DNA from: Caldilineaceae bacterium
GTDB lineage: Bacteria > Chloroflexota > Anaerolineae > Caldilineales > Caldilineaceae
Direction: 5' to 3'
Assembly: GCA_022824025.1 (NCBI GenBank)
Contig: JAJEBF010000026.1
Location: forward strand, 31,501 to 95,500
DNA length: 64,000 bases
Under the pieces are notes generated by a model. That model had not been told where the DNA came from. It made no database searches and saw only the letters and a list, made by a program, of their open reading frames with translations. A program made the position numbers and the translations under genes. Position 1 is the stretch's first letter; every line of letters starts with the position of its first letter. Below are positions 24,921 through 33,972 of the stretch, one piece after another.

Positions 24921-26948
24921 ATGGTTCAAGCCGCAGCCGCCGACGGCGCCCCCCTCATCGTCTGCGACAATCTGGTCAAAATCTATCAGATTGATGAGAT
25001 CGAAGTCGTCGCTCTCCAGGGCCTCGATCTGGAAATCCGCCGCGGTGAAATGATGGCGATCATCGGCGCCAGCGGCAGCGGCAAGTCCTCCCTGCTCAAC
25101 ATCATCGGCGGCCTGGACCGTCCCTCGGCCGGCCAGATAACCATTGATGGACGCAATCTGCTCAAAGCCGCCGACAAGGAGCTCGAGGACTACCGCCTGA
25201 ACGACGTTGGCTTCGTCTGGCAGCAGTCTGCCCGCAACCTCATCCCCTACCTGACCGCGCAGGAGAACGTCGAGCTCCCAATGATCGCGGCCCGTGAACA
25301 CGCTGCGCCCCCGTCAGAGCGAGCACGCGAGCTGCTCGACGCCGTAGGACTGCTCAGCCACAGCCATCACCGTCTGGCCCAACTCTCCGGGGGCCAGCAA
25401 CAGCGCGTCGCCATTGCCGTGGCGCTGGCCAACCAGCCCCAGATCCTCCTGGCCGATGAACCGACCGGCGAAGTGGATTCGGTCACCGCCAACCAGATCT
25501 GGCAGCTCCTCCGTGAGCTGAACCGCCGCTTCAATCTCACCAGCATCATCGTCAGCCACGATCGTGACATCGCGCGCGTTGTCGATCGCGTTATCGGTAT
25601 CCGCGACGGCAAAATCAGCACCGAAATCGTGCGCCAGACCCATGCCGGTCTGTTGGATGACCAGCTTTCCGCAGGCCTGGACGACGCCGGGAGCGATCCG
25701 CTCGCCACCGATGAACCCGCTGAAGGAGCCGGCAGCGCAACTCTCCAGCTGGAAGAACGCGTCGTCCTCGATGCCGTCGGTCGGCTGCAGATGCCGCACG
25801 AGTATCTTGAACAGCGCGGCATCGGGCGCAGAGCGGTCGTACAGCTGGTCGAAGACGGTATCCTCGTTCGTCAGGCGCAGGAGCAACTCCCATACGCCGG
25901 CGAAATCAACGCTCCGGGCGGATACCCCGGCGCGGAGGACGACCTGTCCGCCTGGGAACAGGACCCGACGCCTCGCCGCAAGAACCCGTGGTGGCGCCGG
26001 CTTCTGCTGGGAGCGCCACGAGAAGTTGACGAGGCGCCGGACGCGGAGCGGGCTGAAAACCCCTGGGCCAGCGATGCAAACTCGTCTGCGCAGAACGACG
26101 CCGGCGAGCCCGCAGACGGTTCACACCAAACACTTCAATGGGACAGTGACCGCGCCGCCGCTCGCGCCACCTTCGCCCCACCTGACCCGACCTCCGAACC
26201 CAGCCCCGCTGCCGCCCAATCCGAACCCTTGGCGATTTCGGAGTTTTACAGAGGTCCCCTCGTCGAGGTCAGCGATCTCCAGCGCGTCTACTCGGTCGGC
26301 GATCAGTCCGTCTATGCCCTGCGCGGTATCGACCTGTCCGTCCCCCGTCGCTGCTTCGCGCTCTTCCGCGGCCGCTCCGGCTCCGGCAAAACAACCCTGC
26401 TCAACCTGATCGGAAGCCTGGACACCCCAACCGCAGGCCGCGTCTCCCTTTTCGGCCAGGATATCGACAAGCTGACCGCCGATCAATGCGCCCAGATCCG
26501 CCAGCACTATATCGGCTTCGTTTTCCAGGCCTTCTCCCTCATCCCCACCCTGTCAGCCCAGGAAAACGTCGAGATGACACTGCGAATCCTCGGCCGATCC
26601 GCCGCCGAACGCCGCCGCAGGGCCGCCTACTGCCTCTCGTTGGTGGGGCTTGGCCGCTGGGCCGATCACCGTCCTTTTGAAATGTCAGGCGGCCAGCAAC
26701 AGCGTCTCTCTATCGCCCGCGCCCTGGCGCACGGCCCGGCAATGCTGATCGCCGACGAACCTACCAGCGACCTCGACAGCGAGACCGGCCGCCAGATTCT
26801 CGAACTCTTCGCGCAGCTGGTCGCAGAGGAAGGCATCACCGTGCTCATGGCCAGCCACGATCCGACCAGCGATGACTTTGCCACAGAAGTATACGAGCTT
26901 CAGGATGGCCAGATAGCCAGACACACCGCCAACGGCAGCTCGAATTAG
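24921..26948 (+). CDS. ABC transporter ATP-binding protein, two MacB-like ATPase domains with an AbrB-like insert
   Basis: 675 aa, cytoplasmic. ATPase 1 (about 10-235) has Walker A GASGSGKSS, Q-loop VWQQ, signature LSGGQQQ, Walker B ILLADEPTGE and switch SHD. ATPase 2 (about 445-670) has GRSGSGKTT, VFQ, MSGGQQQ, LIADEPTSD and SHD. Both look active. The 205-residue linker carries a swapped-hairpin-like segment at 278-318 (VVLDAVGRLQMPHEYLEQ and VVQLVEDGILVR) as in AbrB/MazE, then an acidic Pro-rich region. Both domains belong to the MacB/LolD type. Last gene of the export operon. Confidence 0.9.
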   Translation: MVQAAAADGAPLIVCDNLVKIYQIDEIEVVALQGLDLEIRRGEMMAIIGASGSGKSSLLNIIGGLDRPSAGQITIDGRNLLKAADKELEDYRLNDVGFVWQQSARNLIPYLTAQENVELPMIAAREHAAPPSERARELLDAVGLLSHSHHRLAQLSGGQQQRVAIAVALANQPQILLADEPTGEVDSVTANQIWQLLRELNRRFNLTSIIVSHDRDIARVVDRVIGIRDGKISTEIVRQTHAGLLDDQLSAGLDDAGSDPLATDEPAEGAGSATLQLEERVVLDAVGRLQMPHEYLEQRGIGRRAVVQLVEDGILVRQAQEQLPYAGEINAPGGYPGAEDDLSAWEQDPTPRRKNPWWRRLLLGAPREVDEAPDAERAENPWASDANSSAQNDAGEPADGSHQTLQWDSDRAAARATFAPPDPTSEPSPAAAQSEPLAISEFYRGPLVEVSDLQRVYSVGDQSVYALRGIDLSVPRRCFALFRGRSGSGKTTLLNLIGSLDTPTAGRVSLFGQDIDKLTADQCAQIRQHYIGFVFQAFSLIPTLSAQENVEMTLRILGRSAAERRRRAAYCLSLVGLGRWADHRPFEMSGGQQQRLSIARALAHGPAMLIADEPTSDLDSETGRQILELFAQLVAEEGITVLMASHDPTSDDFATEVYELQDGQIARHTANGSSN

Positions 26949-27002
26949 AAGACATCAACCCAACGCTTCGCTCCGCACCACCCCCACACAGGAGATCCGA
27001 AT

Positions 27003-28031
27003 ATGCCCCAGACTTGGCGCGTTGCCATCGCCGGCTGCCATCGCATGCTCGACAAAAAACCGGCCAATCACAACTTTGCCACCGCCTTCGATGCCGTGCC
27101 CGGAACCGAAACTGTCGCCGTCTTCGACCTCGGCGCCGAAACACGCCAGGAGTTCGTGGCCTGCTGGGGAGACAGTGTCACCGCATACGACAACTTCGGC
27201 AATATGCTCCGGCAGGAACAACCCGACATCCTCTGCATCGCCACCAGCCAGAAGATGCACGCCGACCAGATCCAGCAGGCCGTCGCCGCCGGCGTAAAAG
27301 GCATCCTCTGCGACAAGCCCCTCGTCACCAGCCTCTCAGAAGCTGACAGGCTGGTGGACGCCTGCCGCTCCGCCAGCGTCCCCCTGGCGCTGGGCCTGGA
27401 CCGTCGCTGGCTTGTCTCCTACCGCCGCCTCGCCGAGCTCCTGCGTGAGGGCATCGTAGGCCAACTGCAGTCCATGGTCATCTACGGCATCCCCAACCTG
27501 ATCAATCACGGTTGCCACTGGTATGACGCCGCCCTCCATCTCGCCGGCGATCTCGAACCCCAATGGGTGAGCGGATCCGTTGACGATATATCGGACGAAC
27601 CGCCCGATTCCCGCCGCCGCCTCGATCCGACAGGTCGCTGCATCGTCGGCCTCCAGAACGGCGTCCATCTCTACTTCACGCCCGGCGGCAGCCAGCGCCC
27701 CGCCTTTGACGTCGTCGGCGAACAGGGCCGCGTTACCATTCTGGACGACGGCCGCCATGCCTGGCGCTGGCCGGACGCCGAATCCCCGCCCCAACCCCTG
27801 GATATCCCCCAACCCGCCGGCGACTTCCCTTCCGGCCCCGCTATCGTACAGGACCTGCTCGACGCCATCGTAAGCCGCGGCAGAACCGCCTGCGACGTCG
27901 ACGAAGCCCGCCGCGCCACAGAAATCGGCTTCGCCGTCCACCTGTCGCACGCGCGCGAAGGCGCCCGCGTCGAACTGCCCGCCGCCGACCGCGAGCTGCC
28001 TATTCCTTCCTTCCCGTGGGGAAATGAATAG
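27003..28031 (+). CDS. Gfo/Idh/MocA family oxidoreductase (degenerate cofactor motif)
   Basis: 342 aa. The N-terminal strand VAIAGCHRMLDKKP lacks the GxGxxG glycine pattern, which is unusual. The DKP motif (104-106) keeps the catalytic-type Lys. The substrate-site pattern H169...H172...D175 is in LINHGCHWYDAALHL. A preceding AGGAG gives the start. It follows the ABC operon by 54 bp on the same strand but belongs by content with the convergent DegT and heparinase genes. Likely a sugar or cyclitol dehydrogenase; NAD(P) binding needs proof. Confidence 0.82.
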   Translation: MPQTWRVAIAGCHRMLDKKPANHNFATAFDAVPGTETVAVFDLGAETRQEFVACWGDSVTAYDNFGNMLRQEQPDILCIATSQKMHADQIQQAVAAGVKGILCDKPLVTSLSEADRLVDACRSASVPLALGLDRRWLVSYRRLAELLREGIVGQLQSMVIYGIPNLINHGCHWYDAALHLAGDLEPQWVSGSVDDISDEPPDSRRRLDPTGRCIVGLQNGVHLYFTPGGSQRPAFDVVGEQGRVTILDDGRHAWRWPDAESPPQPLDIPQPAGDFPSGPAIVQDLLDAIVSRGRTACDVDEARRATEIGFAVHLSHAREGARVELPAADRELPIPSFPWGNE

Positions 28032-28053
28032 GAGCGCCCCGGCTCCGGCTCTG

Positions 28054-29313
28054 TCAGCCGGTCCGATAGGCTGCCGCCACCTTCTCAAAGATGGCGATTA
28101 CGTCGTCTATCTCCCGCGTACGCCAATTCTCATGCAACGGAATTGTGAAATGGCTCTTCAGCATCGCCTGCGCGTTGGGGCAAGGGAACTCGCGATTCGG
28201 ATCGCCCTCATATAACGGGCTGGCCCAGGGGTAACCGCTGCTGCCAAAGACTCGCCGCTCCGTATACCATGTTTGTCTGTGCGGCATCCCGGACCGGTAA
28301 TCGTCCGTAACCGGCAGGCCCTCTGCCCGCAGACTCTTGCAAAACGTCTCCTTGTCGCACGCCGCCTGCTGCGGGTAGAACGCCGCCGGCAAAAACCAGT
28401 AGCTGGATGCGACTTCAGGCGCCGTCTGCCGCAGCGCGATCATCGCCAGGTCAGCCGTCCCCTCGATTAACTGCCCGGCAATTGCCCGCCTTCGCTCGAC
28501 CATCTCCGGCAGCTTGCGCAACTGCGCCAGGCCCACCGCCGCCGCCAAATCCGTCTGGTTGAAGTTCAACGTCGCCTGCATGTTTGTCGCGCCCTCCGGC
28601 AAAAAGTGCGGCTTTCCCCGGTCAGCCATCCGCCGCGCCGACTGGTAGAGCCTCTCGTCCCGGGTGAAGACGATCCCGCCCTGCCCGCCCGAGCTATGGT
28701 GCTTCCCCGACATCGTCGAAAACGCCGCAATATCGCCGAAACTACCCACCTGCTGCCCCCTATAGCGCGCGCCGTGTGCCTGCGCGCAATCCTCGATCAC
28801 CGGAATGCCGTGCCGCCCCGCCACCTCCATGATGCCGCCAATATCGGCCGGCTCGCCCGCAATATGCGGCACGATTATCGCGCTCGTACGCGGCGAAATC
28901 AGTTCCTCGATCTGCTCTGGCCCTGTGTTGAAACTACCCGGCGCCGAATCCGCGATCATCGGGATCATGCTCTGCAAGGGGATAGGCATAATCCCGCCCG
29001 GGTCCGTGAAGGGGCCGATGATGACCTCGGTGAACGCCTCAAGTTCCAGCGCCAACAGCGCCACGTAGATGGCCGCCGACCCCGAGCTGACCGCATCCGC
29101 GTACCCGCCCCCCAGGTACTCGGCAAAGGCAGCGCAGTACGCCTCCTCCTCCTCGCCCTGGTACGCGCCCAGCGTCCCCGTAGCAACGACCTTGTCCATG
29201 TACGCGCTGACCGCCGCCAACTCCTCACTCCCAATGTGCCCGCGCGCCGGCAACTGCGCCTCCCTCACAGGGCGGCCGCCATGCAGAGCCAGCTTGTTCA
29301 CACGATCACCCAT
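28054..29313 (-). CDS. DegT/DnrJ/EryC1/StrS family PLP aminotransferase
   Basis: 419 aa, normal for sugar aminotransferases. The PLP lysine is in FSTMSGKHHSSGGQGG. VIEDCAQAHGA holds the cofactor-stacking and Asp contacts; SSGSAAIYVAL is the phosphate-binding turn. N-terminal VNKLALHGGRP is typical of the catabolic-looking subgroup. GGAGG lies just before the ATG. It starts 4 bp after the heparinase-type gene, so both are co-transcribed. It may make or remove an amino group on a sugar or cyclitol; the neighbouring oxidoreductase could supply the keto form. Confidence 0.9.
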   Translation of the reverse strand: MGDRVNKLALHGGRPVREAQLPARGHIGSEELAAVSAYMDKVVATGTLGAYQGEEEEAYCAAFAEYLGGGYADAVSSGSAAIYVALLALELEAFTEVIIGPFTDPGGIMPIPLQSMIPMIADSAPGSFNTGPEQIEELISPRTSAIIVPHIAGEPADIGGIMEVAGRHGIPVIEDCAQAHGARYRGQQVGSFGDIAAFSTMSGKHHSSGGQGGIVFTRDERLYQSARRMADRGKPHFLPEGATNMQATLNFNQTDLAAAVGLAQLRKLPEMVERRRAIAGQLIEGTADLAMIALRQTAPEVASSYWFLPAAFYPQQAACDKETFCKSLRAEGLPVTDDYRSGMPHRQTWYTERRVFGSSGYPWASPLYEGDPNREFPCPNAQAMLKSHFTIPLHENWRTREIDDVIAIFEKVAAAYRTG

Positions 29314-29316
29314 GTC

Positions 29317-31473
29317 TCAATCCTCCAGACTGTATTCGAAGCGATTGCTGGCCGGCAAGTCGCTCAGCCAGGCGGGGACGTCCGCTTCCGGCCCCGTGCG
29401 GACAATCCACAGATCCTTCCATTCCGAACCTTCCACCGTACACGCCGCCCAGCCCGCCCCAATCAGGTCGCAGCCATGCCAGGTGACCGATCCGACGCGG
29501 GGGGTGCCCCGGTAGGAATGAAACACGCTGATAAAGGCCGTGCGCGACGCGTTTCGTTGGCGGATGAACAGGTCCTGCATGTCCTCCGCCGGGTTTCCCG
29601 GCGCCGGCCCCGCATAGAGCGGCGTACCCTCCTCTTCCGCCGCGAAGAGTTTCACGCCGGTTTCGCCAAACTGCCAGTTCAGTACGATATGTCCGTATGC
29701 AGGTCGCGTGCTGAGATCCTTGATGTATTCGTATCCGTCCCCCTCTAAAACAGCAGGCACGATCGGAACGCCGTCGCCAAGCGGCGCCAACACGCCGCGG
29801 TTGCGAAAGATCCAGTCGATGCGGCGCTCTCGCCCGGCATCGACCAGAAATATGTCCACAAAATAGTCGCCGCGCGCCAGGACCGCCCTCCGCATCCTGG
29901 TTCCATCGTAAACGTCGGGGGCCTCTCCGTCGACGCCGTATGTGGGGACGTCAATCCCGGACACGGTATCTTCGCCCCAATTTATCGCCGCGTCAGCGAT
30001 CTGAAACGGCCCGTCAGCCCGAAAAGCAATGCGCCGGCCCGCGCCCGCCGGCTGCGACTTGCCGTCCAGCACAACCGTGTTATGGCTCACCGTCTGGCGA
30101 TACCAGCCCTGAAACAGGTCGATCCCATACCCTGGCGTCCCCAAATCCGGAGCCTGCCGTTCGCCGCAGGCAAACACTGTCAGCCCCAGCTTGTCCGGGT
30201 GCCCGTGACCGCCGCCGTGGACACCATACTTGAGCATCAAGTACTGCTCGCTCGCGGCCGGCGGCTCGGCCTCATGCTCCGCCTGCGAACGCAGAATCGC
30301 GTACCCCGATGCAGGCATCTCGACACTGGGAAGCGTAAGTCCCCCGTCCGCCCCGGACTCCAAATCCGTTGCGCCGTACAACAGCGCGTCCAGGCTTTCC
30401 CGCGGACCGTGTTGATAGGCCCGCGCCAGAACTTTGCCAAAGAGCGGCTCGTCGAACCATGCATGCCCAATCTCGTAGAACGCCGGCGCCTTGGGAACGC
30501 CGTGGCAGCAGTCATCGTTCAGACTCGTGAAGTACCAGCAGTCGTTCGTCGCCGGCAAACTGCCGTCCGGGTAAGCGCACAAGACCGGCGCCCGCAAAAC
30601 AGCCGCCAGTGAAGGATGCTGCCGCAAATCCCAGGCCGGCAGATTGGCCGTCGCCTTCGCCAGCAGAAGCAGTGCCGCCACCGTGTAAAAGTGATAGCTG
30701 AACGAACCTTCGAACCACAGCCCGTCCGCAAGGATGCCCTCCCGCGCCTGCGAATGGAAGCCAAACTCACCGTCTATCGCGAAGGCCAGCAGCTCCTCGC
30801 TCCCGGTCACCGCGCCGATCGTCCCTATCGCCGCGTTGTGCCAGCAGGCAAAGTTGTGGATCCCCCCGAAGTGACGCGCCATCAGAAATTCCGCGGCCGG
30901 CAGCAGCAGTTTGCCAACGATCTCCTCCTCCTGTCCTTCGCTCAGCGTTTCTCTTATCAAGTCGAATGACCACGCCAGCGGAATCGACCACACCGCCTCG
31001 TCCAACGTACTGAACTGCGCAACGCCATGGTTGTCCGGCCGCCAACCCGAAAACGCTTTATACCCTTCATACGCGTCAGCATAGTCCAACAGGATATCCT
31101 GCACGCTCTCCCGGTATCGCTCCTCGCCCTCCAGCCTCCACAGCACCGCCAGCCGCAGCGCCGATTCCGCCAGCCTGTTGTTGACAAACCAGCGCCACGC
31201 CGAGTCAAAGGGCTCCCCGCTAAACGTCTCTCCGTCAACCGGGCAGCGATGCAGATGGGGCGAGTCCGGCTCAAAGACCAACTGCACCGCGTGCTTCGGG
31301 CAAAAATAGTCGTGATAGTAGCCCCCCGGCCACGCCTGCACACCTACCGGCCGCGCGTAGAAATCCTCCACCTCCCCGCGCAATAAACCAACCGCCGCAG
31401 CGAACTGCCCCAGTCCGGCCCGATGCCGGATCTGCGCCCACTGCCCGTCTGAGATTAGGATTGTATTCGTCAT
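29317..31473 (-). CDS. Heparinase II/III family protein
   Basis: 718 aa from the ATG at 31473; an ATG at 31506 is also possible. The N-terminal (alpha/alpha) toroid has NFACWHN (207-213) and EGSFSYHFYT (255-264), where Asn, His and Tyr are the usual lyase residues. The beta-sandwich domain begins near 400 with the family signature YGVHGGGHGHPDKLGL. Such proteins cleave uronic-acid polysaccharides by beta-elimination. No signal peptide is seen, so it may act on imported oligosaccharides. It shares a transcript with the DegT aminotransferase. Confidence 0.87.
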   Translation of the reverse strand: MTNTILISDGQWAQIRHRAGLGQFAAAVGLLRGEVEDFYARPVGVQAWPGGYYHDYFCPKHAVQLVFEPDSPHLHRCPVDGETFSGEPFDSAWRWFVNNRLAESALRLAVLWRLEGEERYRESVQDILLDYADAYEGYKAFSGWRPDNHGVAQFSTLDEAVWSIPLAWSFDLIRETLSEGQEEEIVGKLLLPAAEFLMARHFGGIHNFACWHNAAIGTIGAVTGSEELLAFAIDGEFGFHSQAREGILADGLWFEGSFSYHFYTVAALLLLAKATANLPAWDLRQHPSLAAVLRAPVLCAYPDGSLPATNDCWYFTSLNDDCCHGVPKAPAFYEIGHAWFDEPLFGKVLARAYQHGPRESLDALLYGATDLESGADGGLTLPSVEMPASGYAILRSQAEHEAEPPAASEQYLMLKYGVHGGGHGHPDKLGLTVFACGERQAPDLGTPGYGIDLFQGWYRQTVSHNTVVLDGKSQPAGAGRRIAFRADGPFQIADAAINWGEDTVSGIDVPTYGVDGEAPDVYDGTRMRRAVLARGDYFVDIFLVDAGRERRIDWIFRNRGVLAPLGDGVPIVPAVLEGDGYEYIKDLSTRPAYGHIVLNWQFGETGVKLFAAEEEGTPLYAGPAPGNPAEDMQDLFIRQRNASRTAFISVFHSYRGTPRVGSVTWHGCDLIGAGWAACTVEGSEWKDLWIVRTGPEADVPAWLSDLPASNRFEYSLED

Positions 31474-31741
31474 ACCATGACCTGTGCTTGAAAGCAGCGA
31501 GCGCATCAGGGAGTCGTGCTCGCCTTGTCGAGACTTCAGTCTGAGTGCAACTGTTCGCCTTGCTGCCGTTCAACAGCGCATGGCCAGTAGCGTTAGGCTG
31601 CTGGATCTGTATAGCATCCCACTTTGAATCCGCCTTCGAACGGTTTAGAATCTCCCCAGCCCTTCCTTCTTCCCCATTTCCCTTTCCGACACAATCTCCG
31701 CCAGTCGGGTTTTGAATCGGTTCGAGGCTGAACGAATCTTC

Positions 31742-32935
31742 ATGACTGAGAAAAGACCATATCAAGAGACCCATCCCTGGATAAACTTCCAGCTGGATCT
31801 GCGCGAGAGAGATTATACGCTATGGTTTCAACTCGGCGAAGTGCAGGCAAAATGCGAACAGGTTGCCGGAGCGCTCCTCCTGCCCGAGGATGGAGAGCGC
31901 TTGCATCACGTCTATCTGGCCAAGGGAGCGCTGGCAACGACAGCCATTGAAGGAAACACCTTGTCGGAAGAGGACGCCCTCGGGTTGGTTAGAGGAGAAC
32001 TCGAACTGCCGCCCTCCAAAGAGTATCTGGGGCAAGAAATAAGAAACATCGTCAAAGCCTGCAACAAAATCCCGGAAGGCATACTGTCCGGTGACCTTGC
32101 AAAACTGACCGTTGACAGGATCATGGACCTGAATACCATGGTCCTGCATGACTTGCCGCTGAAGGACGAGGTATCTCCCGGCCTTATTCGTGTACACGAT
32201 GTTGGCGTAGGACGATACCGCGGCCCCCCCCATCAGGACTGTGAGCATCTGCTGAAGAGGCTTTGCAGTTGGCTTAATGTTGAGAGTTTCCTACCGAACG
32301 CGGAACTCAGAATCGCATCGGGAGTGCTGAAATCAATTGTTGCCCATCTCTATTTGGCCTGGATCCATCCGTTCGGCGATGGCAATGGACGAACCGCGCG
32401 CCTGGTCGAGTTTCAACTGCTGCTGTTAAGCGGCGTGCCGACTGCGGCAGCCCATCTCCTGAGTACCCACTACAACATGACACGCAGGGAATACTACAGG
32501 CAACTCGATCTGGCGAGCAAATCGGGCGGCGATGTCATTCCCTTTATCCAATACGCCCTGCAGGGATTAAGGGATGGACTGAATGAGCAACTTCAAACGA
32601 TACGGGCACAGCAGTTCCATGTCTTCTGGATCAACCATGTTCACAATCTGTTCCGCCAAAAGGAAGGCAGTACGGATTTACGCAGACGTCAACTCATAAT
32701 CGATCTGACCGAGGAGACAGAACCTGTTCCCATCGTACGGTTACGTTACATCTCCCCAAGAACTGCGGAGGCCTACGCAGGCAAGACGGACAACACCATT
32801 CGGAGAGATGATAATGCGCTGGAGAAAATGGAACTGATCAGAAGAAGCGATGAGGGTGTCGAAATCAATAGAGAGCGAATGTCCGCCTTCCTGTCTCCAG
32901 TAATCGCCAGCGAGGAAACTAAGGAATCGTCGTAA
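31742..32935 (+). CDS. Fic/DOC family protein with N-terminal inhibitory motif
   Basis: 397 aa from the ATG at 31742 (frame open to a TTG at 31712). The Fic active site HPFGDGNGR (209-217) is intact, so AMP transfer from ATP to a hydroxyl group of a target protein is predicted. The self-inhibition motif TAIEGN (67-72) matches the (S/T)xxxE(G/N) class II form. A C-terminal winged-helix part (about 320-390, with RRRQLIIDLTEE and NTIRRDDNALEKMELI) probably binds DNA. G+C and AGA/AGG codon use differ from neighbours, and it stands alone on the plus strand, suggesting transfer. Confidence 0.9.
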   Translation: MTEKRPYQETHPWINFQLDLRERDYTLWFQLGEVQAKCEQVAGALLLPEDGERLHHVYLAKGALATTAIEGNTLSEEDALGLVRGELELPPSKEYLGQEIRNIVKACNKIPEGILSGDLAKLTVDRIMDLNTMVLHDLPLKDEVSPGLIRVHDVGVGRYRGPPHQDCEHLLKRLCSWLNVESFLPNAELRIASGVLKSIVAHLYLAWIHPFGDGNGRTARLVEFQLLLLSGVPTAAAHLLSTHYNMTRREYYRQLDLASKSGGDVIPFIQYALQGLRDGLNEQLQTIRAQQFHVFWINHVHNLFRQKEGSTDLRRRQLIIDLTEETEPVPIVRLRYISPRTAEAYAGKTDNTIRRDDNALEKMELIRRSDEGVEINRERMSAFLSPVIASEETKESS

Positions 32936-33051
32936 TGTTCCTTCCCTTTTGCCGACCAATAGAAAAGGAGAGAAAGATGAGTCTCCCTCTCCTATCCGTT
33001 CCCAGATGAAAAGCCGTCGCAAGGCCAAATGTCTTCACATAACTACGCCAC

Positions 33052-33804
33052 TCACGATCCCGCAGCCTCCTCCACCTGCGCCTGAAACGCCTTACCGCCC
33101 GATGCAACCCAATTGGCCCAGCCCGTCAAGACAAAACGGGCGCCAATCTCAAGGTAGTGCGCAACATTCTCGTCGCTCACCAACGTCCCGGCCGACCTGC
33201 CGGCTCCCACGATCTGCTCCAGCGCCTTGTCCACCGTCGCCAACACCTCTGGATGTCCCGCACCCCCCAGATACCCCATCGACTGGGCCAGATCGCTCGG
33301 CGCCACAAAGAACACGTCAATATGGTCGACAGTGAGGATTTCGGCCAGATTCTCCACGGCAACAATATCCTCAATCAAAACAACGATTAGCGTCTCATCG
33401 TTGGCGCGATCGAAATAGTCCGGCACACCATATCCCTGCCGGCTTGTGTACATGCCCCGACGGCCGGCAGGATGGAACTTCGCGGCGTCCACAACCGCCC
33501 GCGCCTCCGCCTCCGTATTGACGTGCGGAACCACGATTCCCTGCGCGCCCAGGTCAAACGTGCGGTAGATGATTCCCTCGTTGTTCCGGTTGACCCGCAC
33601 GACCGATGTCATGCCCCACAGGTCGCACGCCCGCGTCAGATCAGGAATGTCGCCATAGTCTACCGGCCCGTGCTCTCCCTCCAACCAGATCGCGTCGAAC
33701 CCCAGCGGGCCCAGCTGATCGATCATGTCAGTGGAATTGTTCCCTGAGAGGCAAACAACCGCCTCCCCCCGTTCCAGCTTGCGCTTGGCTCTGTTTTCTC
33801 GCAT
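33052..33804 (-). CDS. HpcH/HpaI aldolase family protein (RhmA/HpaI-like)
   Basis: 250 aa class II pyruvate aldolase. Metal and pyruvate site residues are in WLEGEHGP (Glu/His), VVPHVNTEAEAR, VLIEDIVAVEN (Glu) and FFVAPSDLAQSMGYLG (Asp). This ordering matches 2-keto-3-deoxy-L-rhamnonate aldolase RhmA and HpaI. An L-rhamnonate-dehydratase-like gene lies 5.6 kb away on the same strand, so a keto-deoxy sugar acid may be the substrate. No RBS stronger than GGGGAGA is seen before the ATG. Confidence 0.87.
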   Translation of the reverse strand: MRENRAKRKLERGEAVVCLSGNNSTDMIDQLGPLGFDAIWLEGEHGPVDYGDIPDLTRACDLWGMTSVVRVNRNNEGIIYRTFDLGAQGIVVPHVNTEAEARAVVDAAKFHPAGRRGMYTSRQGYGVPDYFDRANDETLIVVLIEDIVAVENLAEILTVDHIDVFFVAPSDLAQSMGYLGGAGHPEVLATVDKALEQIVGAGRSAGTLVSDENVAHYLEIGARFVLTGWANWVASGGKAFQAQVEEAAGS

Positions 33805-33896
33805 CTCGATGTGTCTCCCCTTCCGCGTGGATTCGATCCCTCAAATAGAGAATCATAGCACAATTTTGCAGCCTGGTTGGAAAAAGCTCAACTTAC

Positions 33897-33930
33897 AAAA
33901 AAGGGCGGCCCCGTTCTTGGGGCCGCCCTT
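33897..33930 (-). terminator. Rho-independent terminator of the betaine transport operon
   Basis: AAGGGCGGCCCC (33901-33912) and GGGGCCGCCCTT (33919-33930) form a 12-bp perfect stem around GTTCTT. On the minus strand a T-run follows at once. It lies 42 bp past the stop of the second binding-protein gene. Confidence 0.9.
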
Positions 33931-33972
33931 CCTGTTTCAGATTCACAGACGTACTGCGAAATGAGCTTTCCG

